Assembly: GCA_964599275.1 (NCBI GenBank)
Contig: CAZRFK010000018.1
Span: 1 to 27,597, forward strand
DNA: 27,597 nucleotides
Reading direction: 5' to 3'
Source: PUMD01 sp964599275
Lineage (GTDB): Bacteria; Bacillota; Sulfobacillia; SLMV01
The position numbers were made by a program, and so were the translations under genes. Of the stretch, positions 1 to 8,690 are shown piece by piece. A model generated the notes under the pieces. It ran no database searches, was not told the origin of the DNA, and was given only the letters and a program-made list of their open reading frames with translations. Position 1 is the first letter of the stretch, and every line of letters starts with the position of its first letter.

Positions 1-92
1 TCTCCTTCAGCCAATGATGACACCTGACCCACCTTGATCCATTCCTGATTATCTTGAGTTTTTCTGTCCTTGCCATCAGGTTCTCTTATCAT
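1..92 (-). CDS. Probable Rieske-type [2Fe-2S] protein, N-terminus only (runs off the left edge)
   Basis: Only the first 30 codons are in the window. The protein begins MIREPDGKDRK and continues to WIKVGQVSSLAEGE at the edge. The pattern W-x-K-V-G-x-V-x-x-L-x-E-G-E is how many small Rieske ferredoxins and nitrite-reductase small subunits begin (first beta strands of the Rieske fold). The cysteine/histidine cluster ligands would lie outside the window, so the family call is inference from the N-terminus alone. The start is well supported: ATG at 90-92 preceded by AAGGGAGG at 100-107 with a 7-base gap. A TATAAT-like box on the same strand at 138-143 would give a leader of roughly 40 bases. The 18 residues before the Rieske-like part look like an unstructured extension. 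Confidence 0.5.
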   Translation of the reverse strand, partial: MIREPDGKDRKTQDNQEWIKVGQVSSLAEG

Positions 93-511
93 AATTGTAC
101 CTCCCTTAGGGTTTGAAGTCAGGTTGCTTTGGGTTAAATTATAACATGAATCGCATTCACTGTATTGTTAGCATATAAAGTTGCAGTTCCAAAATATTAG
201 ATTCGGAAGCAGGTGGCTGGATTATGCGTAATGGAACAAGAAATATACTCAGAAATGTGCTTATCAATCATGCCCCTGCTTGGGCGCCCTGACGGCCCTT
301 TCTACTCTAGTACTTCGGTAGATTACGACTATGACCCATGCGCCGCACTAATGCCGAGGGAGGAAGGCCTGCGAGATCTCTCTGGCCGAGCTAATGTTTT
401 CGCTAATATCCCTCGGGTCCCTGCGGCATACCCGCCCAGTACTTGATAGGAGTTTCACCTGCTGATAAAGAAAAAGTACTTCATTAACTGATTGTAAGGG
501 GGATATTTGGC
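93..511. other. Intergenic region with no supported gene
   Basis: Holds the leftward promoter and leader (93-145). The reading frame open at 213-446 has no good ribosome binding site and its product resembles nothing I know. The GC-rich stretch 280-440 differs from the AT-rich flanks and may be the remnant of a lost gene or element, but I cannot name it. Confidence 0.3.
138..143 (-). promoter_or_regulatory. Probable -10 box for the leftward Rieske-like gene
   Basis: Reads TATAAT on the minus strand, about 46 bases upstream of the ATG at 92. I see no convincing -35 hexamer at 17 bases. A short dyad TGAAT-GCG-ATTCA lies just upstream of the box at 147-159 and could bind a regulator. Confidence 0.35.
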
Positions 512-1537
512 ATGCTTTCAAAAGGTGTCAGGCGCATGTTAGACTTTCTGAGCGCGCTGGAGCAGGGCCAAAAGGTGACTTCCGCCGAAATTGAGGCTAT
601 TGCCCATGACCCGAACTACCGCCTGCTTCTGCAGAGGTGGCGCTGGTGGGAACAGGAGATGAAAGGCGGAGACGACCGTGGTATGCAGCCGACCGATCTG
701 GTTGAATGTTTGAGGAGATATTCTGCGGTAGAGGCCTGGAACGGACACAAGCGGTTTGACAGCCTGATCACCGCCCTCGACCAGGCGCGAAGTAAACTTG
801 CAGACCATGAGACCGTCTACAGGGAGTTTGAGACCCTGCAAATCGCAGAACTCGAAAGGGACGTTTTAGAGTGCCTCCCTGAGGGTGCTCACATCCAGAC
901 CGATCTATATTTCCTGGCAGAGTCCCATCCGTCTGCTTGTGTTTTTGAGGGGGACATAATCACCAGTTTCTTCCCCCTTACTCTGGAAGATGGTAGATTG
1001 AACACCGTCGCGGGACCACTCATCGACGTTGTTCGCCACGAGCTTCATCACATCGGGATCCGAACCGTTTCACAGGCTTTCGAGTACTCCAACAAGATGC
1101 CTGACAGCGGCCATGAGTATTGTTTCTGGCCTTATTGGAGAAGGGGCGGCGAACCTGTTGTTCACCCCGGTCGAGGAAGGGGATATTGAGGGTCTGGATT
1201 AAGAACCACCGTCGCTGATCTGCCATCCCACTACGAATCTCTGATGTGCATGCTGAGTGGGTTCCTGGAAAGACAACAACCCATCGAAGAGGCGGTTCGT
1301 CAGGCGTTCAAGTTCCTGTAGGAGCCGTATCAGGAAAAAGGCTTCCCGGTTGTGTACGTGCTTGGTGAGGATATGTGCAGGACCATCGCTGATGCATTGG
1401 GACAACGGAGGCTGGTGGACCTTTTTACATCACCCGAACGCACTCTGCTAACATACAACGACGCTGCTCAAATGCTGGGGGATCCACTGCTTGCATCAGA
1501 TGTGGTCGCTGCGGTTGCAGGACTGGGTGCTCAATAG
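512..1537 (+). pseudogene. Decayed HExxH zinc metallopeptidase gene (two frameshifts and one in-frame TAG)
   Basis: The reading begins at ATG 512 (GGGGG at 497-501) and is open to 1189, but the protein sense breaks near 1085-1112. Up to there it carries V-V-R-H-E-L-H-H-I-G, an HExxH zinc site at about 1030-1050. The continuation is one frame over, from about 1113 to the stop at 1200-1202, and reads SIVSGLIGEGAANLLFTP; the E-G-x-A there is the usual place of the third zinc ligand in gluzincin-type peptidases. Sense then returns to the first frame at about 1205 (ADLPSHYESLMCMLSGFLE), meets TAG at 1319-1321, and runs on as EPYQEKGFPVVYVLGEDM to the stop at 1537. Reassembled, it looks like a soluble DUF5700/DUF2268-like putative zinc peptidase of about 340 residues. 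Three independent lesions and no slippery sequence at the junctions argue for a dead gene rather than programmed frameshifting. The exact family name is inference. Confidence 0.7.
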
Positions 1538-1958
1538 CCTTATGTTGGTTAGGGCGTTACGATTACCGGCCGGGAGATGGGAGGAAATTGCTGGTTGCAT
1601 GCGCTGTCAAATGCGTGTTGACCTCCCAATACCCAGCAATTGAGAGACGCGGCATGTACCTTCATGATAAATCTTGAACTGGCCAAAACGCGCAGCCAAT
1701 ATCACACAGAGCATAAAATTAATTGGTGCGTCCATTTAATATGGGCTCCTCTGGTAGAGGTGCTCTTAAACCTGTTGTAAGTCAGCGTATGTGTTTTGGT
1801 TAGTTTAGTTAGCAGTAACTAGTACTGATTTTGTCTGCTTATACTGGCTTTGCGTGGGGGTTTTTCTATGCAGGTCAGTCAGTTTACAATTGTATTAGTA
1901 TAAATATCCAACATCACAAAGTTAGTCTCAGTTGTTGAATATCTACGGGGAGGCGATC
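1538..1958 (+). other. Intergenic region upstream of yhaO with interleaved inverted repeats
   Basis: No gene seen. It contains an exact 9-base inverted repeat, AATTGCTGG (1586-1594) with CCAGCAATT (1633-1641), and a second pair GGGAGG (1579-1584) with CCTCCC (1622-1627). The two pairs cross each other, a pseudoknot-like order. A TATAAA-like box lies at about 1900-1905 in the AT-rich stretch before yhaO, without a clear -35. Confidence 0.4.
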
Positions 1959-3317
1959 ATGGGGCGCTCAGTCCGCTTTATCCACGCAGCTGATCTACAT
2001 ATGGGCAGTCCTCTCAGGGTTTTGGCATCTAACTCGCCCTCAATCAAGACCCGTCTGGATAATGCGATTTACCGTACGGTGGAGCGGGTGACCACTGCTG
2101 CACTGGAGTATGATGTCGATTTTGTTTTGCTGTGTGGCGACATATACGACCGTAAATCGCGTTCGGTGCAGGCAAACAAGTTTCTTACTGAACAGCTTGT
2201 GAGACTCTCGGAAGAGGGGATATCCGTATTCATTGTATATGGAAACCACGATCCTCTGACTGAGGATATGGTGGAGCTGCCCGAGGGAGTTACAGTATTT
2301 GCGGCAGATGAGGTAAAGGAATACACAGTCCATATTGATGGTCGACCGGCTGCCAGAGTTATGGGTCAGTCATATCGCAATTCTTCGGAGTCCAGAAAGA
2401 TTTATAGAAACTACAATCCTTCAGATGAGGATTTGCTGAATGTAGGGCTGTTGCATACCGGTCTGGATGCTGACGTCGGCCGCTATGTTCCATGCTCTCC
2501 CACAGATCTTACTGGCAGAGAAAAAATCCATTACTGGGCGCTGGGACACCGCCATACTATCTCAATCATCCGGGAACAGATTCCTTATATAGCGTATCCG
2601 GGAATTCCACAGGGACGTCACGTACGCGAGGAGGGGCCGGGGGGATGCCTTCTGGTCGAAGCCAGCCCGGGTGAGACTCCTGAGGTGAAGTTTGTCCCCA
2701 CGTCAGAAATCATATGGATGAGCCACCGGGTGGCCATCGATGAACTGTCCGGTCCGCCTGAAAATCTCACCCAGCTGCGGGAGTTATTGAGAAAAGAAGC
2801 TGATGAAATCATCAATTCAGATATGGAGGCACTGCTGCGGGGTCTCCCCGTGGAGACGGCCTCTGATATATCCTTGAATCCAAGTTTTGTCATCAGGTGG
2901 ATAATAACGGGGCGAGGAGAGATTCATTCCGTTCTCGCCGAACGTGGCCTGCAGGAATCCAGCGATGTGTTGGCTGAGTGGCTTCGCGATGATTTTGGTT
3001 ATGGGGAAAGATTCCTGTGGACGGAATCGGTGCAAATGCAGACTGCACCGCTTCTGCCTGACATTGAAAAACTTGTCGCTCAGGACCCGGTGTTGAAAGA
3101 ACTGAGCAGGATAATGAAGATTTCCGAAGAAGATGAGGTTTTTCGTAAGCAGTTAAGGCAAGCCTGCGGGGAGGTGTGGCAGTCCATGTCTACCCGCGAA
3201 GAACAGGACCCCGAATCACTTGCCCTCACCGAAGACAGGCTTGATGAGATGATTCATGCAGCCTACGAGACTGTACTGGACCGCATTCTCAGGGAGCGAG
3301 GCGACCATGTGGATTGA
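1959..3317 (+). CDS. yhaO: YhaO/SbcD-like metallophosphoesterase, DNA repair exonuclease subunit
   Basis: About 452 residues. All hallmark blocks of the Mre11/SbcD calcineurin-like phosphoesterase fold are present in order: FIHAADLHMGSP (D-x-H), VLLCGDIYDR (G-D-x-x-D), VYGNHDPL (G-N-H-D), LLHTGL, and WALGHRHT (G-H-x-H), which together bind two catalytic metal ions. The C-terminal half is the variable capping/ATPase-binding region seen in YhaO. The start is taken at ATG 1959, five bases after GGGGAGG (1947-1953); an upstream in-frame start at 1932 lacks this site and adds residues before the conserved first strand. The stop overlaps the ATG of yhaN by 11 bases, so the two are translationally coupled, as in Bacillus yhaO-yhaN. 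It probably forms a Mre11-Rad50-like complex with YhaN that processes DNA ends; that role is from family knowledge. Confidence 0.9.
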   Translation: MGRSVRFIHAADLHMGSPLRVLASNSPSIKTRLDNAIYRTVERVTTAALEYDVDFVLLCGDIYDRKSRSVQANKFLTEQLVRLSEEGISVFIVYGNHDPLTEDMVELPEGVTVFAADEVKEYTVHIDGRPAARVMGQSYRNSSESRKIYRNYNPSDEDLLNVGLLHTGLDADVGRYVPCSPTDLTGREKIHYWALGHRHTISIIREQIPYIAYPGIPQGRHVREEGPGGCLLVEASPGETPEVKFVPTSEIIWMSHRVAIDELSGPPENLTQLRELLRKEADEIINSDMEALLRGLPVETASDISLNPSFVIRWIITGRGEIHSVLAERGLQESSDVLAEWLRDDFGYGERFLWTESVQMQTAPLLPDIEKLVAQDPVLKELSRIMKISEEDEVFRKQLRQACGEVWQSMSTREEQDPESLALTEDRLDEMIHAAYETVLDRILRERGDHVD

Positions 3318-6189
3318 AGATCTGTATCTCGAGGATTTTGGGTGTTACCGACATGAAAGGGTCGAGGGTCTAGGTGAGGGTCTTGTAGTCATAGGAGGAC
3401 CCCAGCGGGCCGGTAAGACGACACTCATGTCGGTTTTGAGATACCTGGGATTTGGTTTTCCCCGGAATAAATCATTGCCTCCAGCTGCTGATGAGTATTC
3501 AGTTCAGGCACAGGTACAGCACAGCGGATGTCGGTATTTGATTGATGTTTCCGGTTATGCCAGCCCAAAAATTGTGCCGCAGAACGGAGCAGATTCTGTG
3601 GGTGCTGAGGAGCTGTACGGGGGGCTTTCATCATTTTATTATCATCAGCTTTTCACTATAAGTCTGGATGAGTTAAAGAGGGTACCTCCGTCGGCAGAAG
3701 ACGAGGAACACAAGCTTCAGACGGTCCTGCTTGGAGCCGGATGGGCAGATATAGCCCGAATTCCGAAGATTAAAGAAAAGTTTGAGGAGGAAGCCAAAAA
3801 AATTGGTGGAAAACATGGGCGTGCTTCCTATCAATTGAAAGCACCTTTACAGCAGATAAAAAGGGGAGTGAAGGAACGAGACAAAGCTTTAGAGCAGGTG
3901 GAGCAGTTTCGTGCCCTCGAAAATCAGTTTGATGAACTCAAGCAGAAGATTGAGCAGATGAAAGGGGAAAGTGAAAAAAAACAGCATTATTCAATAGTTC
4001 TTTCCCTGCTGAGAGAATATTGGAGCGAAATTTCTGAGTATAAAAAGATTAAAAGATTGCTTGAACAACAAGAAAACCAGATTATTATGGAAACATATCC
4101 GGCCAGTGGATGCCCGCGGGGTAATGCTCTTCAGGAACGCTTCATGTCCAATAAATCTGAGATATCTCGGGTGAAAGATTCACTGGAAAGTCTGGTCGGT
4201 TCAGAAGACTTTGAAAATCGAGTGAAAAGTCTGGTTGATAATCAAGAGAGCCTCAGAATTTACGAGAATGAATTGAGCGGCTGGCGGGAACGGGTGAGAG
4301 CATATCGGAAAGAACACCAGCATTTAGAGCAGGCGCGAGCAGAATTACAGCAAGCTGCTGGCACCTTGTGGGACGGATGGAGAGATGACTATCTAAAAGT
4401 AGGACAGGTCAAGACTGACCTCGTTGGCCGCAGTCAGTTAAAAAAGATGTCCAGAGAGCATTCCCGACTGCGGGAAAAAGCGGACGATATACGCAGGGAA
4501 AGACAGAGGTTGAACGACCGCCTGAGCGGGCTGCGCAGCCAGCTTTCAGACATTCCCCAGTCACATTGGGGAAGGAGATGGATACAGCTATTAGCTGGGT
4601 ATGCAGGTTCGGGATTACTGGGCTGGTTTTTGTCCGGGTATGGGGGAACCTGGTTCGGTGCAGGTTTGGGTGCTGCTGCAGCTTTTGCAGTGAGTGCATT
4701 CTTTGTACCTGCTGTTGCCCGGGATTTTCGGAATCGACAGAGTCGTAGCGAATTACTGTCCGAGATTACTGGTTTACAGCAGCAGCTTGATGAGTTGAGA
4801 AAGAGAAACTGTCAGGTCAATGCGGAAGTGAAGAAGCGTCTTTCGGAATTGAGCCAACTCAAAAAACAGATGGGATTTCCTCAGACCCTCGACTGCAGCG
4901 ATATCGTGGATTTTTATGATCGGGTAATGCGGTTGAAGCAACGTATACAGCAGCATGATACCCGCGAGCAGATGCATCATAAGGAAGCGGGGGAAATTTC
5001 TGAGATGTTATCGGGACCTGTTGGTACGTTGAAAGATATCCGGGATTTCAGACGGAATGACATGTCTTTTTTACACTGGGCTGAAGACCTGTTTGCCCAG
5101 ATAGAGGTTTCGGTTGAGGAATTGGAATGGGCGGTCAAGTATGAAAGGCTGCGGGACAAGTGCAGCTGCTTGCGTAGCCAAATTGTAGAACTGCTGAAAG
5201 AGGAGAAACCTGATAAGCGGTATGAGCGCCTGGATGATGAAGAACTCACCTCCCGGCTGAAACAATTCTGTTCACGCGGCCGGAAATATCAGGATTTACA
5301 CCAACAGCTGGATGAAAAAAGACGAATCGAGGAAAACATCACTTCCGTACTGGAATCTGAAGCCCATCGTGATGCATTGACCGCACAGGATGAGGCCATG
5401 CTGGATGGCAAACAGGATGATGTTCCAGTCTTTGGGGCGTTCCTGAGACAGTTTGCTGATTTCATTTCAAAGCAGGAGGTGCTTGATGAGCATCAAAAGG
5501 TCCTCGGGGAAATTGACGACATTGAGGCCACTTTAAAGGATCTACAGAGAACGCAGGTCGAAATCGAACAAAAAATGCACCGTTTCAGCACTGATGAAAA
5601 CCTCAAAAAAGCCCAGGATACGATTCAGGAGGGGCGTTACCAGTTGAAGCCCATGGCACGGGAATACGGAAAGACGCGAATAGCTGCTGTCTTACTGGAA
5701 AGGCTGCACAAAAGATTTATTGATAAGACCCATGGCGCCTTATTAGAAGATGCAGGCAGAATTTTCCGCCAGATAACAGGAGACACCTACCAGAAAATAG
5801 ATACTGTCGAAGATATATCTCAATTGGATTTCAGGGCAGTAGACTGCAGTTCTTCTACTGAGTGGAGCAGCTCTGCCCTGAGTGGGGCGACCCGGGAGCA
5901 GCTGTTTTTAGCCGTTCGTCTGGCTCGCATAAAGGAGGTTGAACCCCCTCTTCCGGTGATCCTTGATGATTCAACGGCTAATTTTGATCCTGCTCACCGT
6001 CTGAGGACCGCACAAATCATAAACGAACTCAGTCAAACCCATCAGGTATTTCTGCTGACCTGTCATCCCGAAATGGTTGAATTGATTGGAGATACTGCTG
6101 GTAAGGCTCAATACTGGTATCTCAGTGATGGTTCCTTTTCCCAACCCTTTACTGACCATATTGAGTTGGTCAGATTACTGGACCTGTGA
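3307..6189 (+). CDS. yhaN: YhaN-like SMC/Rad50-family ATPase with central membrane hairpin
   Basis: 960 residues, the usual size for Bacillus-type YhaN. Walker A is GGPQRAGKTT (residues 30-39). An ABC signature variant, LSGATREQLFLAVRLA, and Walker B VILDDSTANFDP (about 884-895) lie near the C-terminus, followed by the H-loop region FLLTCHPE. Between them is a long Glu/Lys/Gln-rich coiled coil, interrupted at about residues 420-475 by two hydrophobic segments (GYAGSGLLGWFL; AGLGAAAAFAVSAFF). That hairpin is typical of YhaN and sets it apart from soluble SbcC. No Zn-hook CxxC is evident. The start ATG 3307 overlaps the end of yhaO; a longer reading from 3256 would only add residues out of phase with the family N-terminus. 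In Bacillus, yhaM (3'-5' exonuclease) follows; here it does not. Confidence 0.9.
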   Translation: MWIEDLYLEDFGCYRHERVEGLGEGLVVIGGPQRAGKTTLMSVLRYLGFGFPRNKSLPPAADEYSVQAQVQHSGCRYLIDVSGYASPKIVPQNGADSVGAEELYGGLSSFYYHQLFTISLDELKRVPPSAEDEEHKLQTVLLGAGWADIARIPKIKEKFEEEAKKIGGKHGRASYQLKAPLQQIKRGVKERDKALEQVEQFRALENQFDELKQKIEQMKGESEKKQHYSIVLSLLREYWSEISEYKKIKRLLEQQENQIIMETYPASGCPRGNALQERFMSNKSEISRVKDSLESLVGSEDFENRVKSLVDNQESLRIYENELSGWRERVRAYRKEHQHLEQARAELQQAAGTLWDGWRDDYLKVGQVKTDLVGRSQLKKMSREHSRLREKADDIRRERQRLNDRLSGLRSQLSDIPQSHWGRRWIQLLAGYAGSGLLGWFLSGYGGTWFGAGLGAAAAFAVSAFFVPAVARDFRNRQSRSELLSEITGLQQQLDELRKRNCQVNAEVKKRLSELSQLKKQMGFPQTLDCSDIVDFYDRVMRLKQRIQQHDTREQMHHKEAGEISEMLSGPVGTLKDIRDFRRNDMSFLHWAEDLFAQIEVSVEELEWAVKYERLRDKCSCLRSQIVELLKEEKPDKRYERLDDEELTSRLKQFCSRGRKYQDLHQQLDEKRRIEENITSVLESEAHRDALTAQDEAMLDGKQDDVPVFGAFLRQFADFISKQEVLDEHQKVLGEIDDIEATLKDLQRTQVEIEQKMHRFSTDENLKKAQDTIQEGRYQLKPMAREYGKTRIAAVLLERLHKRFIDKTHGALLEDAGRIFRQITGDTYQKIDTVEDISQLDFRAVDCSSSTEWSSSALSGATREQLFLAVRLARIKEVEPPLPVILDDSTANFDPAHRLRTAQIINELSQTHQVFLLTCHPEMVELIGDTAGKAQYWYLSDGSFSQPFTDHIELVRLLDL

Positions 6190-6251
6190 TGAGTTAGTTG
6201 AATGTTGAGAACTTTTCAACCTACAAAATCTTTTTTCATTTCAAAGATATA

Positions 6252-6260
6252 TGGTAAAAT
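6252..6260 (+). promoter_or_regulatory. Possible extended -10 promoter for the DUF4875-like gene
   Basis: TGG followed by TAAAAT (6255-6260) forms an extended -10 element about 100 bases before the gene at 6359. The -35 region (6232-6237) is T-rich but not consensus. It suggests the exported-protein gene has its own transcript rather than relying on yhaON, from which it is separated by 169 bases. Confidence 0.3.
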
Positions 6261-6358
6261 AATATGTATAGTACGGTAATCTTGATGCCTCACCCTGATG
6301 AAGATGCTGATAACTCTGCGAAAAGTTGTACCAGAGGTAGAGTGCCGGGAGGTAAATC

Positions 6359-7042
6359 ATGATTAAGGTGAAGTGGGTACTCCTGATTTTGGCCATAGTC
6401 AGTCTTGTGGTCGGTGGAGCATGTGATGGTGAGGGACCGCATATTTCCGTAGATCGACAGAAAATAGTTGATTACTCCATAGTGAACATGGTGGAAGAAC
6501 GCACCGATGAGGCACGGATACTAAAATACCAGGTGGTCATAGAAGAGCCCGCTGGTGCTGATGAGCTGAAAGAAACTGCGAAAAAAATTGTTGATGAGGC
6601 TATCGATGAGGAAGATGACTTTAATTGTCTGAGTGTTTTCCTGTATGACCGCGAGGAATTAACTATTGGAGGCCATACCCTGGGAAGGGTAGATTATACT
6701 CTGGATGGAAATCCGGCCAGAGCCGAAGATATTGAGGCTGGTGATTATAATAACATGGAATTCGGCTGGAGAGTAATGGAGAAGGACTGGGGGCAACAGC
6801 CCTCAGCGAGAGATGTAGAGATCTATGCAGAATGGTATGAACTGTACAGGGAGATCGAGGAAGCATTAGAGGAGGGCGAAGAGGTGGCTGAGCATCTGGT
6901 AATAGAAGATCATTCGGGCAAACGCGTCCGGCAGCAGGGAGTCGATCAGGAGATTGCTGATAAATTTGGAGTAAGCGAGGATCGCATAAATGATATATTT
7001 ATGGACATCACTGAGTGGAAACAGCTTGACCTTTCAAGATAA
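6359..7042 (+). CDS. DUF4875-like exported protein, possibly a lipoprotein
   Basis: 227 residues. It starts with a short positive N-terminus (MIKVKW) and a hydrophobic stretch to about residue 20, followed by GGAC. Cys22 could be a lipidated cysteine, but the residue at -3 is Gly rather than Leu/Val, so the lipobox is weak and a plain membrane anchor is possible. Residues about 60-125 (ILKYQVVIEEPAGADELKE, then FNCLSVFLYDRE and a TLG segment) resemble the DUF4875 domain, of unknown function, common in anaerobic Firmicutes. The rest is acidic and helical (EIEEALEEGEEVAE). The start ATG 6359 has a strong GGGAGG at 6348-6353. It follows yhaN on the same strand after a 169-base gap. I cannot assign a biochemical role. 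Confidence 0.6.
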   Translation: MIKVKWVLLILAIVSLVVGGACDGEGPHISVDRQKIVDYSIVNMVEERTDEARILKYQVVIEEPAGADELKETAKKIVDEAIDEEDDFNCLSVFLYDREELTIGGHTLGRVDYTLDGNPARAEDIEAGDYNNMEFGWRVMEKDWGQQPSARDVEIYAEWYELYREIEEALEEGEEVAEHLVIEDHSGKRVRQQGVDQEIADKFGVSEDRINDIFMDITEWKQLDLSR

Positions 7043-7220
7043 AGACCAACTGTTCGTCATTTTCCAGGTAACGTAAGGCAGTGCTGCAATGCTTCACCGC
7101 CCATACATGACAGGTGAAGCAGATGGAGTGCTGCTTCATCTTTTCCCAATTGGGATCTTTCAATTCCGCCTGTTCAAATAAATGCATTTCATGTTTATAC
7201 CTTTTTATATCCTTCCACAT
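7008..7220 (-). CDS. Possible small cysteine-containing protein (70 residues)
   Basis: A minus-strand reading from ATG 7218-7220 to the stop at 7008 gives MWKDIKRYKHEMHLFEQAE, then WEKMKQHSICFTCHVWAVKHC and a LRYLENDEQLVF tail. The composition is protein-like, with a C-x-x-C-H...H-C arrangement that could bind metal. No plus-strand gene covers 7043-7290, so it is not simply a shadow. Against it: no clear ribosome binding site, and its last 35 bases overlap the end of the convergent DUF4875-like gene. Translation upstream of the ATG in the same frame looks like noise. I do not recognise the family. Confidence 0.35.
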   Translation of the reverse strand: MWKDIKRYKHEMHLFEQAELKDPNWEKMKQHSICFTCHVWAVKHCSTALRYLENDEQLVFILKGQAVSTQ

Positions 7221-7291
7221 ACTAGGATGAAGATTATGAAAAGATCTGGACTTTTGAAGATTGTTGTGGGTATGCAAAGGGGAGTGAGCTT

Positions 7292-8485
7292 GTGAGCTGT
7301 AGACAGGATGAATTTGGCAACTGCAGCACCTCTGAAAGTGAAGGATACTGCCTTTTTCACAAACCTGAAAAGAGCAGGAAAGAGACACGAATGTTCTTTG
7401 ATGAATTGTTGGGCCAAAACTCAGTAAGAATTGAGTCAAATAAAAAGGGACAGAAGTACCTGGTATTTGAAAGCAGTGTAGATTGGAGAGGATATGTCTT
7501 TCCCGATTCAAATGAGCAATCAGGATTGAGGGGCAACACTTTTCAAAATGTGCGCTTCAATGGTGATGTCAATCTACAAAAATCAATATTTGAAGGGGCA
7601 ACGGACTTTTCTTATGCCCATTTTGCCAGAAGTGTGAATTTCCAGAGGGCGATATTTAAAGATAGAGTCAGATTCTCCTGCGCAAAATTTGCTGATGTCT
7701 CGGTATTTTCACATGCAGTGTTTGAGGACGAGGCCAGCTTTCAAAACACTGTTTTCTGCGATGCAGTATTTAATTTTGCTGATTTTGAGGGACCTGCAGA
7801 CTTTCAGAACGGACAATGCCACGGAGATATTTCGTTTGCAGGAGCAGTTTTTGAAAGAACATGCGTGTTTTCTGGTAGGACATTTTCTCGCGAACTGGAT
7901 TTCACCCGAGCTGCTTTTTATCAGGGCGTACAGATGGAGCGCGACCGGAGACAACCTGAGAAAGACAAATACCAATATCCCCCAGCCAAAAGGGAAGGAT
8001 GCAGGGTGCAGAAAATGTCGTTGGAAGCTGAAGGAAAAATGAAAGCAGCCGATATGATGTACGCACGGGAGATGAGGGCGTTGAGGAAGGCTAAAATCCA
8101 TGATGTATCGTGTTTTGATGATATCTGGACTCATCTATCTGTCTGGTTAGAGACAGTGTTTGTCGACTGGACATCAGCTTACGCAACCAACTGGTGCCGT
8201 TTAGTTGGTGTTGCATTGTTACTGATTCTTGCCTTTGCTGTGATTTATTTTGTGAGTGCTCCTTTCCCCGGGGGAGATATTTATTATATACATCCAACGT
8301 ATGAACCAGTCCGTGATTTTGGCCGGCTATTTTATTTCAGCGCTTAGACTTTTGCTGTATTGGGTTACGGAGATCTTTATCCCACCGGTTGGCTCCGGAT
8401 GGCGGCCGGATTACAGTCGCTGATCGGTGGATTTGTTGTTGCCCTGTTTGTGGTTATCTTTGCACGATCATGGAGGAGGGGATGA
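7292..8485 (+). pseudogene. Pentapeptide-repeat potassium-channel-like protein interrupted by an in-frame TAG in the pore
   Basis: GTG 7292 follows AAAGGGGAG (7276-7284) by 7 bases. The N-terminus has a Cys/His cluster (C3, C11, C20, H23), as in other pentapeptide channel proteins. Residues about 75-215 hold degenerate pentapeptide repeats (A/F-x-F-x-x; e.g. FEGATDFSYAHFARSVNFQ). A transmembrane helix follows (about 304-326, VGVALLLILAFAVIYFV), then FGRLFYFSA. Codon 352 is TAG (8345-8347). The same frame continues for 45 codons to TGA 8483-8485: TFAVLGYGDLYPTGW, then a second membrane helix (LIGGFVVALFVVIFARSW). YFSA-x-TF...GYGD is the pore helix and selectivity filter of two-helix K+ channels, so the TAG replaces one residue within the pore. 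Without read-through the product lacks filter and second helix and could not conduct. It is called a pseudogene because of this lesion, but everything else is intact. Confidence 0.75.
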
Positions 8486-8588
8486 ATATTCTCAGCTCCC
8501 CTTTTGGCGCACTCTTGTACCTGCTTGCATTTGAGTCATCTGGGATTAAAACCAAAATCAGCTATCTCTTCTTGTTTGGTTGGATGCT

Positions 8589-8642
8589 GAGATTCTGCGT
8601 TGGATCCTCCTGCAGAAAACTGCAGGACACGAGATTCTGCGT
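8589..8642. repeat. Direct repeat pair flanking a perfect hairpin
   Basis: GAGATTCTGCGT occurs at 8589-8600 and again at 8631-8642. Between the copies is a perfect inverted repeat, TCCTGCAG (8608-8615) and CTGCAGGA (8620-8627), with an AAAA loop. There is no T-run, so it is not a typical terminator. It sits just after the channel gene and before the M20 remnant, in a stretch (8486-8690) with no supported gene. Confidence 0.5.
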
Positions 8643-8690
8643 ATCCGCCTGAGGAGATTAACTGGGCTGGTAGAAGTCAGATTGCAGAAT

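Noticed and set aside
213..446. 77-codon open frame near the left edge
   Set aside because: No ribosome binding site, odd composition and no family resemblance; the GC-rich stretch is described as part of the intergenic region instead.
1085..1202. Programmed frameshifting in the metallopeptidase gene
   Set aside because: No slippery heptamer or downstream structure, and there is an additional in-frame stop, so decay explains it better.
7276..7289. Identical 14-base ribosome-site context AAAGGGGAGTGAGC before the channel gene (7276) and AOR-1 (9131)
   Set aside because: Probably chance convergence on a strong Shine-Dalgarno sequence; no longer homology around it.
7709..8134. 141-codon minus-strand open frame
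   Set aside because: Opposite the pentapeptide repeats, whose periodic codons keep other frames open.
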